Numbered from the stretch's first letter, positions 24,072 through 35,462 are shown. The stretch is DNA of 64,000 nucleotides from Nymphaea colorata (GCF_008831285.2 NC_045145.1:3824723-3888722); one strand, 5' to 3'. Made by a program: numbers and translations. The notes: generated from the sequence alone by a model not told the origin.

Positions 24072-24117
24072 GCCTCTAAGGAATCTCTTCGTGCTCCTCT
24101 AAGGAATCTCTTCGTGC
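24072..24117. repeat. 22-bp tandem duplication
   Basis: CTAAGGAATCTCTTCGTGCT is present twice head to tail. Confidence 0.85.
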
Positions 24118-24783
24118 TCCCTTAAAGAGTTGAAACTTGCTCCAAAGTTGGAAAAGAAAAAGAATGAGAAGGAAAGAGGAAGAGAGAAATTTGATAGAAA
24201 GCTAGGGAAAAACTCTAAGTCTTCAAATGAAAATGCACTAGAATTTCTCCAATGACTAGCTCATGCCAAAAGGAATGATTGTGGGGGTATTTAAAGAAAG
24301 TTTTTGAACCAAAACTCAAAATTAATTTGTTTTTCTCTTTCACAATATTTTCATGCGAATTTAAAATAATTTTAAATTATTACAAATTTTTTTAAAAAAA
24401 ATAGGTTTTGATTAAGTTGGATTGACCATTATCCTTGCAAACACCCCTTTGGGGTGTGGGCAAGACTATTGCCCACCCAAAGGAACCAAAACCGCCCCTT
24501 GGGGGCGGTTTTTGCAAGAGAAGGGGGGCATGCATTGTTGCAGGACCCGACTGGTTGCACACTAGGCGCAACTGTGCTCGGCGCTTATAGCACCAGACTT
24601 TTTTGATTTGAACTCGATTTTTTATTTTGAGTTTGAAATGATTGATTTGGTTTTAATTTTGAGTTTCAGATCTAATTTGGTTATGAGAGTTGGGTTTTTT
24701 AATTGAATCTTGCGTCTAATTTGGGTTTTGTGCTTGTGTAAAATAATGTAGTCTTTTGAAAAAATTTGAGGTGATTACAGTGG

Positions 24784-24784
<1 letters not shown>

Positions 24785-24877
<93 letters not shown>

Positions 24878-24878
24878 G
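24785..24878. repeat. (TA)n-(GA)n compound microsatellite
   Basis: About 70 bp of TA repeat is followed directly by about 22 bp of GA repeat. The long Tyr/Ile tracts in the frames here are microsatellite artefacts. Confidence 0.95.
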
Positions 24879-25012
24879 AAAAAAGAGGTATAAAAGGTGA
24901 AATATGATCTCACCAAGAAGCCAAGCAGGTAACAAGAAGTCACATTGATAGACACACTTTTTGGATGAAAATGAGGGAAGATGTAAAACAAATGAAATAA
25001 AATAAACACTAA
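24857..25012. repeat. (GA)n-anchored dispersed repeat, copy 2
   Basis: It matches 21165-21330. It ends at CACTAA, exactly where the PIF/Harbinger-like element at 25013 begins. Copy 1 reads CACTAAGCGACA at that place, which suggests what the insertion site looked like. Confidence 0.75.
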
Positions 25013-26235
25013 GAGGTCGTTTGATAATTGTTTCATTAGACAGAACGGATATGACATCTTGTCCACCACACCACTGCCCTATCTTTCTTGTCAATAGTGT
25101 CTTCTATCCACTGTTTGATAGTTTTAAGAACAGAAAACTATGTCCTTTCTGTCTAGCATTTGAATTGTATCAATTTGTTTTAGTGTTTGTTTTTTATTTT
25201 GTTTTTTCTTTTTGTTCCACCCATTGTTTGTGCCTTTAATACCTCAATTTTTTTGAACCAATGCTAGTGAGCATGCATGCACATGTTTGTGTATATATAT
25301 ATATATATATATATATAAAGAGAGAGAGAGAGAAAGAGAGATTAAAAAAATAACACAAATTCTATATTGATAACTTGTTGATCACACGACTAAAAGAATT
25401 AACTTATTACAGTCATTCATCAAACATACAACAAAATTCATGATCCATCAACTAATTAGCTTCAAAACCCCGAACTAGACAATGCAAAAGGAAGGAAAAC
25501 AACTGGTGTTGGTTATAATGTTACCTGAAAAACTAATCATAATTTGCTCCAAATTTAACAAATACAGACGAAATCAAGAGCTTTAGGAGCTTCACATTCC
25601 CAACACCCCTCTCTTGCCACTGATTTCCCTCTTTACTGAACCGATAAAGCTTCGCCTTCCTGAAAAAGACAACCAGATCAGCATAAAACCCTTACGCTTG
25701 AAGAGACCTCAAGCCCAAACAAACGACCAGAAGCCTCCCTTCACTTACATATTGAGAAGAACTTCTTCGTCCTCCTCAAGCTTGACAATCGGCTGCACGA
25801 CTGCTGCGGTGTCCTTGTCGTCTCTCATGGCCTCTAACGTCACCTGCTCCAGCCCATTCCTCTCCGGATCCTCGGTGTCATGGATAACCGGTCAATCGTG
25901 TGAGGCAAAGAGTTGAGGGCAAGAGTGACGGAGTGAGTTCCTCGGGAGAGATGAGAAAGAGGAAGCGGCAAAGATTATTCCTAGCTCAAAACAGCGAGAG
26001 GGGGAGAGAGCGCAGCGGGAGAAGTTGAGGGAGGGAGAGAGGACAGTAAGAAGAGTCGAGTCAAGGGAGATAGAGCCGTGTACTGTCCTCCCCGTTCCTT
26101 GCTCACCCTCGAACACACGGGCGAAATTTATGCCCTTTGTCCCAATGTCCGCCTTGTCTTACGGCCAGCGTTTAATGGTATTTTGAAAAAAAAGGAACTG
26201 GCCGTTTTGTTCCTACTCGTCTATCAAACGACCTC
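25013..26235 (-). mobile_element. PIF/Harbinger-like element with captured gene fragment (1,223 bp)
   Basis: The ends are a perfect 13-bp inverted repeat, GAGGTCGTTTGAT and ATCAAACGACCTC. TAA lies immediately outside on both sides (25010-25012 and 26236-26238), the three-base duplication typical of PIF/Harbinger and Tourist elements. It encodes no transposase. The interior 25580-26110 is much richer in G/C than the flanks and carries the RanBP1 fragment listed next. A TA/GA microsatellite lies at 25292-25340. I infer a Pack-type non-autonomous element. Confidence 0.85.
25581..25903 (-). pseudogene. Captured RanBP1 gene fragment, two exons and an intron
   Basis: RanBP1 proteins bind Ran-GTP and help RanGAP hydrolyse it in nuclear transport. 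On the minus strand exon a (about 25903-25749) encodes an acidic stretch with QPIVKLEEDEEVLLN. A donor TAT|GTAAGT is followed by an 89-bp intron with acceptor TTTTTCAG (25748-25660). Exon b (25659-25581) continues in phase as KAKLYRFSKEGNQWQERGVG then NVKLLK, which matches the start of the Ran-binding domain of plant RanBP1. Homology stops after KLLK, where the parent gene would have its next donor. Several residues usual before the domain are missing, and a stop lies in frame just upstream. About a third of the domain is present, so it cannot make a working protein. It lies wholly inside the transposon. Confidence 0.75.
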
Positions 26236-26238
26236 TAA

Positions 26239-27729
26239 GAATAAAAGGTTAGGTAGAGGTTTCGGCTTTTTATTGGGCCATGAAAAACCTTATTGGGCCA
26301 TGAAAAACCCTACACACCTACGAGTGATCCAACACCCACCTCCCAATTGAAGCATTTGTGCGTCTAATAGCCACTTGATTAATTCTGAAAATCTGATTCT
26401 ATTTCAAAGCATTCAATTTCTTTTGATGACTTATTTTGCAAATGAAAATTTGAACTTAATAGATAACTAATTTGGGAAGACTTCCAGTTCTTTCTTGCCC
26501 AGCTTTTAACCCCGATTTAGAATTTTTAATGGTCATTTTTATGCCTCTATGAAAAAAGCATGTGTATTTAGTAGCTTGCTTTAAACTAAAAAATTTGTGT
26601 CTTTTTTATGGGAAATACTTAAAAACTGTATTAACCTTTAAGAGAAGGAATGAAGCCGCTATTTAGTATCTTAAAAAATAATTATTTTATTTTTTTTCAT
26701 ACAGAAAACCATTAAATGACTGATATAATCCGATTTACCACAACCAATTCAAGCTGATTCTCTACAATTTATTTTGTAATCATTGGCAATGGTAACCTAA
26801 TTATTGCACAATAAGGTCGCATGTTATACATTTAAACCAAAGTATTATGTTTAATGTGTATATGGTTTGACTCATATAATTATATGTCAATGCGTCTGAT
26901 GTTACGTACCCAACATTTAATATGATTACGGATAAAGTAAGAAATAAGGTCCAATATTTAGTTACTGCATCTGATGGACATCCAAATATGATTACATGTA
27001 AAGTTCAAATTCTGTTCTGTATTTTATATATCCAAATCTGAATCAAACTTTGATTCCCTAATAAACAAAATTTTCTTATTTTCTTCATGAATCATTTCCA
27101 AAAAGGACAGCATCGAACCCTTAAATATATAGTAGCGAGTTTAATTGTTTTCCTCAGAATCCTGATCAGTATGACCAAAAAACTATCTAAACATGGATTA
27201 TTTCTTGATCGGCTTGCTTAAAAATAAAAAACTTGTTCCAGGTAGAAAATGTCAAGATAAATTTAAAATGATATATACATGTTCATTAAGTTGTCTTTGA
27301 TTATCGTGGATCTGAGTGATAATCAATTTGATATAACTGTGGATTTCGGCTATCACAGATTTGAAATTCCGCTGCATCTGAGATCCGTGGAGAATCAAAC
27401 ACACCCTTAAAATTGAATTATCCATCCAATTTATTCCATGTTCACATATTCAGAGTTGAACTTGGATTTGAATTTGGATATGAATGAATAAAAGACTTAC
27501 ACCATATCTGGATCTGATTCTTAAATTCATAGTGAGATTCTTATCTGAATCGAACTTTTATTTCACACCAAATCAGAATTCAACTTTTAAACACACAACC
27601 AATTTGAGAACTACATTATGAACAAGCAGATGGGCGTTAAGCCTTGTTTTTGTTTGGCTTAGTTTTTGGTTCTGATGTATCCTTTGATTCTTTTTTCAAT
27701 TCAATAAGTGGCGATCCCAATGTATATAG

Positions 27730-27760
<31 letters not shown>

Positions 27761-28363
27761 TATATATATATATATAGTTATATATATATATAGTTATAGT
27801 TATAGTTATAGTTATAGTTATAGTTATTTATTTAAAATTGAATCTGAAGTTGAATTTAATTCCAAATATATATTTACTTTAAACTAAACTCAAATTCAAA
27901 TTCTATCCGATATCATCTTTTAAATCAGAATGTGATAGGATCTCTTAATTGTTTGTTCTTTTTTTTCCATCTCCAACCTTTTTGAAATATTTCAGTCAGA
28001 TGTCTGATCTGGAATCCAATAACATCCCTAACTTCCATACATATCAATTTTTTGCCTACTGAAAAAAGGTTCAGCCACAAATTGAAAAAGAACCAAATAC
28101 CAGTCTGTCCGTACACCGCCCTACTTGGAACTTGGAAGTTAGAAGGCACTTGATATAGGCAGTTGTTCATATGAAACGTTCATAGAATACTAGCCCTAGG
28201 TAGGATACATATGCTCTTGACGACAATAATGAATTTATAGAAAACTAACGGTTTCCATTATAATCTCGCCGTCAACTAACTTCAAAGCAATTTTGCTAGT
28301 TCCACTATTGGAAAAATATCGTTTCACAAGAAAAAAAAAATGCTATGTTACAAGGGTATAGTT
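26239..28363. other. Intergenic stretch with repeat remnants, no gene
   Basis: A 20-bp unit TATTGGGCCATGAAAAACC is duplicated at 26270-26309. About 27290-27412 is a Tourist-like remnant (GTCTTTGATTATCGTGGATC ... GATCCGTGGAGAATCAAACA). From about 27440 to 28032 the strand has the reversed word content of the GGATGTCAAT family, ending AATAACATCCCTA. No gene is supported. Confidence 0.5.
27727..27830. repeat. (TA)n merging into (TATAGT)n hexanucleotide repeat
   Basis: TA repeats broken by single AGTT units grade into about seven copies of TATAGT at 27789-27830, an apparent microsatellite in transition to a longer period. Confidence 0.9.
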
Positions 28364-28860
28364 AGGGGTGAACACTGGCTTATTAGTCAAGCCCGAGTTT
28401 ACTCAGCTAGAGCTCGGCTCGACCTAGAGAGTAACTCGACTGAAGCAGCCCGAGCTCGACTCGGTAGTTACGTGTTGAGCTTGAGCTCGACTCCATTAAA
28501 GCTGGACAAACTCATTTGATTATATGGACGATTGTTTTGCCATAAATCCAACTCGACTCAATTAAGGCTTGACAAATTTGAAGGAGCTTTTGTAAAAGCT
28601 TACATAATTGATGAACCTCAACATACCTGTTTTTTAATTTTAATTAAAAAACGTGTGGAATATTTAAAAAATCACTACACATCATTTTTGAGCCAAGCCG
28701 AGCTTTAACAGTTCGAGTTAAGTGAACTCGAACTCGTTTCGATTATTTGAACAAGTTGACTCATGAACTCGAGCTTGACTCGTTAAGCAAATGACTCGGC
28801 TCGAACTCGTTTACGAGCCAAGTTTTGAGTTCGAGTAGCTCGACTTGTCGTTCACCCATA
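28364..28860. mobile_element. hAT-type MITE with GCTCGACTCG-rich interior (about 497 bp)
   Basis: Ends TAGGGGTGAACA and TGTCGTTCACCCATA (one base uncertainty on the left) are inverted. The interior is rich in GAGCTCGACTCG / CTCGAACTCG words. The outer 8 bp (GGTATAGT and AGTGTAGT) match at 6 of 8 positions, suggesting an old duplication. Non-coding. Confidence 0.7.
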
Positions 28861-28865
28861 AGTGT

Positions 28866-29766
28866 AGTGAAGTTGGTCGAGCTGGTGGACACTTCTAGTT
28901 ATTAGTTTGATATTTACGAGTGTTACTCCTATGAACTATAAAAAATGGCAGATGTTGACTCTAAAGTAAAAGGAAATAACTTCATTTCAGATTCCGAAGC
29001 AGCTCAAACCCTAAGGAAACGGGTCTTTGGCCTTTTTGAGATATTAACGCAAATTGGTTTTAAGTAAACCGGAATCAACATTTTCAGATTTTGCTAAATG
29101 AAATTTCTGAGAATCTGATTTAATTATTTAAGGAAAGAAGTCTACGGGTTAAATATCTTAAGAGGGCAATTTGGGTTGGTCTAGAAAAAAGACGGGAGTG
29201 TTGTTTACCAAAAAAGAGGACCGTATTTGTCCATATGCATAATAATGTGGGGCCCTACTTGAATAAATATCAAGCTAAATTGCAAACGCTTGAACCAGGA
29301 GGTTGCCAGATTAAAACTAAAAGCATCCAACAAAATCACAAATATAATTTACAGAATAAAATCACATCCGGAACGATACACAAGTATTTATGTGGTCAAC
29401 ACTAAGAATCATTTGCATCTTTATTATAGCAGATACCCAAAATCCGCCGTTCCATTTGTGGCCTAAAGATTATCCGGATAATCAACGATCTTGTTATAAT
29501 TGCAATGCATCCGGACGGCCTCAACTATGGCAAGTCTTCATTCTGGGATCATTTCCAGAGAAACCAGAATAGGCAACTCAAATAAACCGAGTCCCATTCG
29601 TAACCAGAAATGGCGGATGAATCACCATTTCTCTACGGTGGCAGATAAGAAACCTGATAATTAATTCCTTGCAAGTTTTTTTTGGCAAATTGCTCTCTGC
29701 TATTTGGAATGACAGTAACTGCTGCAGCTTGACTGTGGTTAAGTGCAATCGTGACGAAGGAACTGT
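28866..29766. other. Expansin upstream region
   Basis: No other gene is recognised. The 60-codon frame at 29390 has no known similarity. Confidence 0.5.
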
Positions 29767-29774
29767 TATAAATA
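29767..29774 (+). promoter_or_regulatory. TATA box of the expansin gene
   Basis: TATAAATA lies 57 bases before the start codon, leaving a leader of about 30 bases. Confidence 0.7.
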
Positions 29775-29830
29775 TCAGAGGCAGGCAGTGGAGGTGGAGA
29801 GAAGAGCTGCGTCAGCGCGTGCAGAGGAAG

Positions 29831-31815
29831 ATGGCCGATCGGTCTCTTGCTTGGTTGGTGTTGGCCATGGCCGCCGTGGGCTCTTGCATGAGCATGGCGG
29901 TGGATCAGGCGCCGGGTCCATGGCGGCATGCCCATGCGACGTTCTACGGCGACATCAAAGGAGGAGAAACCACAGGTACTGATGCTTCGAAACATACACA
30001 CTCTTTCTCTCTCTCTCTCTCTTTCTATGAAGATATATCATATCACGTCCTTCGTATCACGTCCTTTTTTCTCTATTATATCAGTAGCGGAGTTATGTAT
30101 GGGCTGATGTGGGCAGTTGCCTACCTCAGGAAAGGAAGGAGTTGGATCTGCTCCAGCCCACGGCAAACTCACTTTAATATGCCCCATAAACACCGAACCC
30201 ACTAACATAAGGGCCCCTTTGATAAAATTTTCTGGCTCCGCTACAGATTATGTGCGCGAATCTCATATCCAAATGAGACGTGTCGGATCTCAAAATTTCG
30301 CATTTCATTCATTGTATGGATTTGCAATTTATAGTTTTTAGACTTTCTATTTGTTATATTTTCGGTCTCAAAACCGTGGATTTCATTCGTTTTATGGATT
30401 TGCAATTTATGGTTTTTAAATTTACCATTTGTTATATTTTGGATCTCAAAACCGTGGATTTCAATCTCATTCTTTCATTCTTTTTAATTTACGTGTAGGA
30501 TTTTGGGTCCTCTCCCACCCCCGCAGAGCACAAAGAAATGAGGGCCATGAGAATGGAATTTACGAGTACCCACGCTAACCTTTCAAGGCTGATGCATATA
30601 CGGAAAATGAATATTTTATATTGATTTTTGTTATTCAATCTTATAAAGTTTTTGCTAAAAATGTTAGCGGCTTCCCTCGAAGATGTCTCTCTGATGTAAA
30701 ATACATTATAGAAGGACGATTGTTGGGATTCATGTTCAAGTTTCGTATAAGGGTATTTTGGTCATTTTGACTCTCAACACTGCACTCCCGTGTTCGGACC
30801 CAAACATATGACCAGCTTCTGGTCTGCACGGCCAATCATATGAGTTTTGAGAGGCCGTTGATCTGGCCCTTGATGTGCCGAGCACGCCCACATGGCCCTT
30901 GTAACTGGTGTGGGCAATTGCCCACATCAACTCACAAAAATTACTTTATTTATATATAAAAATTTCATTACTTTTTATTTTATCTTTTTTTTTTAAGTGT
31001 CCCTTGAAATTTGAAGTTTAAACTTAAAGTATTCCTTAATTTTAACTAAAAATTTATGGCTCCACCGATATCAATGTTGGGGGGCTCAGCCATAGAAAGC
31101 AAATCGGGGCTACGAATTTAATCCGCTGACATGTTCCGGTACAATCTGTTCTGGGACTAAGTTGAGGGACAATATTTGTGCTGCAGCTGGTGCGTGCGCC
31201 TACGAGGACGTGTTTGCGAAGGGCTACGGGCTGCACACGACGGCCTTGAGCACGGCGCTGTTCCAGGACGGGGCGACGTGCGGAGCGTGCTACGAGCTCA
31301 TGTGCTACAACTCCACCTGGTGCCTCCCCGGCGCCGGCACCATCAAGGTGACGGCCACCAACTTCTGCCCCCCCAACTGGTCCATCCCCAGCGACGCCGG
31401 CGGCTGGTGCAACCCGCCCCGCCGGCACTTCGACCTCAGCATGCCCATGTTCCTCCGGATCGCCCAGTACCGGGGCGGCATCGTCCCCGTCGCCTACCGC
31501 CGCATCCCTTGCATCCGGCACGGCGGCATCAAGTTCGAGATGGGCGGCAACAACGACTGGACCAGCGTCCTCGTCTACAACGTGGCCGGCAACGGCGAGG
31601 TCTCCGCCGTTGGCGTGAGGACCACCGGCAGCCAGGAGTTCACGCCGCTGAAGAGGAACTGGGGGCAGCTGTGGAACTGGCCGGACTACAGCGGCCACGT
31701 CGGGCAGGGGATGTCCATCCGGGTCACCACCAGCGACGGTATGGTCGTCTACTCCCACAACGTCGTCCCCGCCAATTGGCAGCTCGGCCAGACCTTTGAG
31801 GGCAACCAATTCTAA
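29831..31815 (+). CDS. Alpha-expansin, complete, two exons (257 aa)
   Basis: Secreted wall-loosening protein of the EXPA family, which weakens cellulose-xyloglucan contacts at acid pH without hydrolysis. Exon 1 (29831-29975) encodes a signal peptide (MADRSLAWLVLAMAAVGSC) and the start of the domain (ATFYGD). Exon 2 (31187-31815) encodes the rest. The join ACAG|GT...CAG|CTGG keeps the phase and gives TTAGACAYEDVFAKGYG. Seen next are ALSTALFQDGATCGACYE, the alpha-specific TATNFCPPNW and GGWCNPP, the HFD motif (RRHFDLS), PVAYRRIPC, and the cellulose-binding C-terminal domain with aromatic residues (NWGQLWNW, ANWQLGQTFEG). Length is normal for the family. Exon 2 has nearly all G/C third positions. 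Only one intron is seen; many EXPA genes have two. The RRHFD and SMPMF wording is slightly unusual. The exact EXPA number cannot be given. Confidence 0.96.
29976..31186 (+). other. Expansin intron with two small element remnants
   Basis: The 1,211-bp intron holds a short element at 30082-30246 with near-perfect ends CAGTAGCGGAG / CTCCGCTACAG. It also holds a second related piece at about 30902-31062 (GTGGGCAATTGCCCACATC ... GGCTCCACC). Both belong to the AGGGGCGGAGCC-type group. A 21-bp phrase GATTTGCAATTTATG-like is repeated near 30318 and 30398. Confidence 0.65.
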
Positions 31816-33130
31816 GCTTCCTCCCTTCTCTTCTTACGTGGGGAATGCCCTATGCTTCCTTTTGCTCTTCATTTTCAGCTCTCTTTGGTACTCATTCTGT
31901 GGTTTTTGTAAGAAAAAAACCCCTCTTTTGTTTCTTTCAATCTTTGAATCCCTAAATCTAAATCAACAGGCATAGTATAGTTGGTCCGACCCTAACATGA
32001 CCGATTTTAATAAAAAAAAATTGAAATCTATAAATTTAGTATACAAATTAACATATATCTATCATGTAAAATATATAAAATGTAACAAAAATTTTATATA
32101 TATATATATATATACATATATATGTGTGTATATGTGTGTGCTGTGCCCAACAAATTGTCGAGCCTACGCTAAAATAATGTGAAACATTATATTGGAGTAA
32201 AAACTAGGCTTATATAACAGCATTTAACGTTAGAAGTGGTCCAATAAAAACTAAGTTGCTCGTTTCAACTGTCATAGATCGACAAGGTTTAAGTTGCCAG
32301 TATAAATTTTTGCAGGGCATTTTGATAAGGTCCCTAGTGCCGATCTTAGAGTGGAGAGAAGATACTACGAAGCTGCACCAAATGTCAAGATCCAAAATAA
32401 AACAGAAGACAGTTGGAGGAAAAAGTATGACTGTTTGATACTTTAGTCGCTTACAAAGCAAGCTCTAGATTCCAACCTAAACGTGATCTGCCTTTTAAAG
32501 CTTGGCTGTCTACAAATAGCGGCATATTAAAGCAGATGACACTGGAATCGAGCTAGCTGTCCTTTAGGAGGTTGTTTGAGGGCATCAAAGGTCATGGTGC
32601 CTTAAAAATTGAAATAAATTCATTAAATACTTTCACAAATATTTTGTGAATTTAACTCAATTTTTAGGGCACATACATGGTTTACCAAACAACTTTTATG
32701 AGGTTGTTTGGAAGTAGAGATATTTTGTGAGTGTCTCATGAATTTATCCAAAAGATTGAAGTTGGTTTATCCGATGTTAGAACTATCGTTTTATGAACCT
32801 ACTACAATATTTGGGGCAGATTCGCGAGATACTTACAAAGCGTTGTTGCTGCCAACACTTCGCTCAATTGACTCAAGCTATCGCGAATAACAATACCAAA
32901 CTAGTAACTTCAGATAAAATAAAGCAAAAATGTTAGGATATTATGTTACACAGGACATGGCCAAGCGGATATATAGTGTTTTGATAAGTATGGCAACTAT
33001 GTTGCTGAATTTGCTAACTGGAAGAGGGCAGCATGTCCGATTAGATGTTTCACATCCAAATTAAAAATGCATCACATGAGAAAAAAGGCATGCACCTTAT
33101 TAATCTAGGAATAGCAAGAGGAATTTTAGG
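31816..33130. other. Expansin 3' flank and intergenic DNA, no further gene
   Basis: TA/TG microsatellite at about 32096-32140. At 32573-32710 a short segment starts and ends with AGGTTGTTTG-like words, a possible Tourist remnant. The frames of 60-83 codons show no recognised similarity. Confidence 0.5.
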
Positions 33131-33134
33131 TGTC

Positions 33135-33472
33135 TCAGCTGGGCCCGCCGGGCCGCTGCCAGGTACCCGGTACCTGGCCCGACTTGAGCCTGGGCCCGGG
33201 CCCTTGAAAAAAGGACTGTCGGGCCGGCCCGAATGGGCCCAATAGGCCTGATTTGGCCCCGGTAATTAGTTTTTTAACATTTTTATTAATATATATATAT
33301 ATATATATGTTTATAATATTTTATTACAATTAATTATATATATTTTATTTTATATTAAAAATATTTTTTAAATTTAATCGGGCCGGGCTCGAACTCGAGT
33401 TTTTCGAGTCGCGCCAAGCCCGGGCCCTGCTTTTGAATGTCAGGCTGACCCGATGCCCAGTCTTACTCAAAT
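33135..33472. mobile_element. GGGCC-rich hAT-type MITE (about 335 bp)
   Basis: It begins CAGCTGGGCCCGCCGGGCC and ends GACCCGATGCCCAGTCTTA, with an AT-rich core (33260-33375), as in the copies at 17035 and 21536. The duplication was not resolved. Confidence 0.7.
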
Positions 33473-34495
33473 GAGGTGAGACAATGAACATGATAGGGGA
33501 ACAATGGACATGATAGGGGATGGTTTGCGGCCAATTTTGGTTTCGATTCTTAAGGCATTAACTCTTTTGTGTTATAAAAGGAGTGTCAAAAGGATACAAC
33601 AGCACACTCATAAATAATGCTTGTATCTAGACATCGTGTTATCTTGAGCATAAAAACGAACTAAAATCATCGATAAAATTCATCTTAGCATATATAGATG
33701 TGAGATATGGTGAAGAGTGAAATATAAGGCATATTACAAAATGGTAACTATCTTATTGGTTGGCTTCAAAGATCAAGCCAATAGGGGGCTTTGAAGAGGA
33801 CGTAGAGGATGAGATATAATGTGGCTGTATATAACGAAGAGAAGAAAATGACTGTCATTGTGCATTGCCTTCATTTTTTGCGCAAAACTTCACCATGTAT
33901 ATTAACAATAACTTTTGACATATTTTGATAAGGACCTGGGGCATGCATAATTCAACCTTGGCCAATGTCATTGCATTTAAGGTGTGTAAGTTATAATTGC
34001 CTTGCAATTTATGTAGATGAGATGCCTAAAGTAGGGGTCCATGGGGGCCGTTTGATAATAGTAAGAATTCTATGCATGTAAGCAAAAAATATGTTTGATT
34101 CATTCGACACTTTAAAAAGTGTTCTCACACTTTTGGGGCGAATGCATGCAAGTGCAACAATAACAATATGTTATTGTTTTATGTGCCTGCTAAAAAAATT
34201 AAGCTAAATTTATGAAGCTCTTTAAAAATCAATGAATTGATCACAACTTTTGAGGTACATACATGGATTAGTAATATTCTTATTGTTCTCAAACATGGGA
34301 GATGTTTGGTAACATGGACACTACATGCCTTTTTAGATCTGATTCACATAACAATGAAACTAATGCTATATAATCTAGTTCAATATTTAAGGCAGATTCA
34401 CGAAACACTTGAGAATGTCCATACAACTGGGCGATCCCTTATTATGAGAAAGAAAAGAACGTAGTATGAAAATTTCATGAAAATTTGTTCTTTAA
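33473..34495. other. Intergenic stretch, no gene
   Basis: A 22-bp phrase with GGACATGATAGGGGA is duplicated near 33487-33521. The segment at 34050 starts GGGGCCGTTTGATAATAG, like a Tourist end, but I could not pair it with a right end. No gene is supported. Confidence 0.5.
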
Positions 34496-34730
34496 GGCCC
34501 TATTTGAATGAATGTGAAGAAAAATGCACGGTAAAATTACCATCGTCGTACAGTAGGAAGTTTTTTTGGTGGCAAAGCAAAAAGTCGGATCTAGATAAGT
34601 CCGACTTTTTTCCGTGTGAATTTTTTCCTATTTCAAAGAAAAATGCAGGGTAAAATTTGTCCCACGTAAATTGTACAAACTTGAAAAAAAATCCATCATG
34701 CAGAGTGTTTTTCTTGTGCATTAAAGGCGC
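34496..34730. mobile_element. Tourist-like MITE, copy C (about 235 bp), upstream of SCC2
   Basis: It starts GGCCCTATTTGAATG after TAA and ends TTGTGCATTAAAGGCGC. It carries the same internal palindrome AAGTCGGA...TCCGACTTTTTT as the copies at 3176 and 17809. It lies about 730 bp before the SCC2 start codon, in the likely promoter region. Confidence 0.7.
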
Positions 34731-35462
34731 ATAAAAGTTTGAGGAGTGTAAACGGATCACATAAGATGTACCGGATTCCACTAATTCGTATATTGCTGCG
34801 TTTTCCTGTAAGAAAAGATTGTAAGCAATCGGAGTTGGATTTCTTATCTAATACAATAAACAGGATTCGGGTCCGAATCAGATGTCGGATAATATCCGAA
34901 CTACTGCTACTGCTAGCCACCCGAGTAAAAAAAGTAATTTTTTTTTTTTTAAAGCCAAAACACGAAAAATAGAGGGGGTCGGATTTTTTTGGGAAATTTT
35001 GCCCGCCAAAATTTTCTTCCATTTTCTCTCTTTCCTCATTTCGCCCTCCCGCTTTTGACATATGACACCCAAGCGAAGAGGGGACTCCCTCTTCCTCCAG
35101 TCCACTTCGCGGAGAAAAACCCAATTTCCATGTCTCTCTCCATTGGTTCTTTCTTCGCGCCCTAATTTCTTCTCTGCGTCCATTCGGTTCCTCAATTTTT
35201 CTTCCTTTCTGTGATTCCGCGTCTCCTTTGCCCTAGATCTTCTCCCGCGACGCCATTCGAACCTAGAAATTCCGCTTCAATCGCCTGGAACGAACTCCGT
35301 CGTCCCAATTTCGCGCATTCGCGGCGGGATTCTCCTCTTTTGAAGAAGAAAGATTAGCGCGCTTTTGGTCTGATTGCCTGCTTCTTCGGCCCCAGGGGCT
35401 CCGGTTTTCTTCTTAACATTCCGCCCATGTGCGCCTTCAGATGGTTCTCCGAAGCTTGATCC

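Larger units (their letters stand above)
21873..24780. other. AT-rich repeat-laden intergenic region, no gene
   Basis: Low-complexity purine-rich DNA with several local duplications listed separately. Around 24440-24530 the strand has two strong GC hairpins (CACCCCTTTGGGGTG and CCGCCCCTTGGGGGCGG). It may be the wreck of one larger element, but I could find neither ends nor coding remains. Confidence 0.45.

Noticed and set aside
24699-25094. 131- and 117-codon minus-strand frames with Tyr/Ile runs
   Set aside because: Created by the TA/GA microsatellite.
31054-31809. 251-codon minus-strand frame opposite expansin exon 2, and a 207-codon plus frame
   Set aside because: Open only because the expansin exon is extremely G/C-rich; compositionally biased and without similarity.
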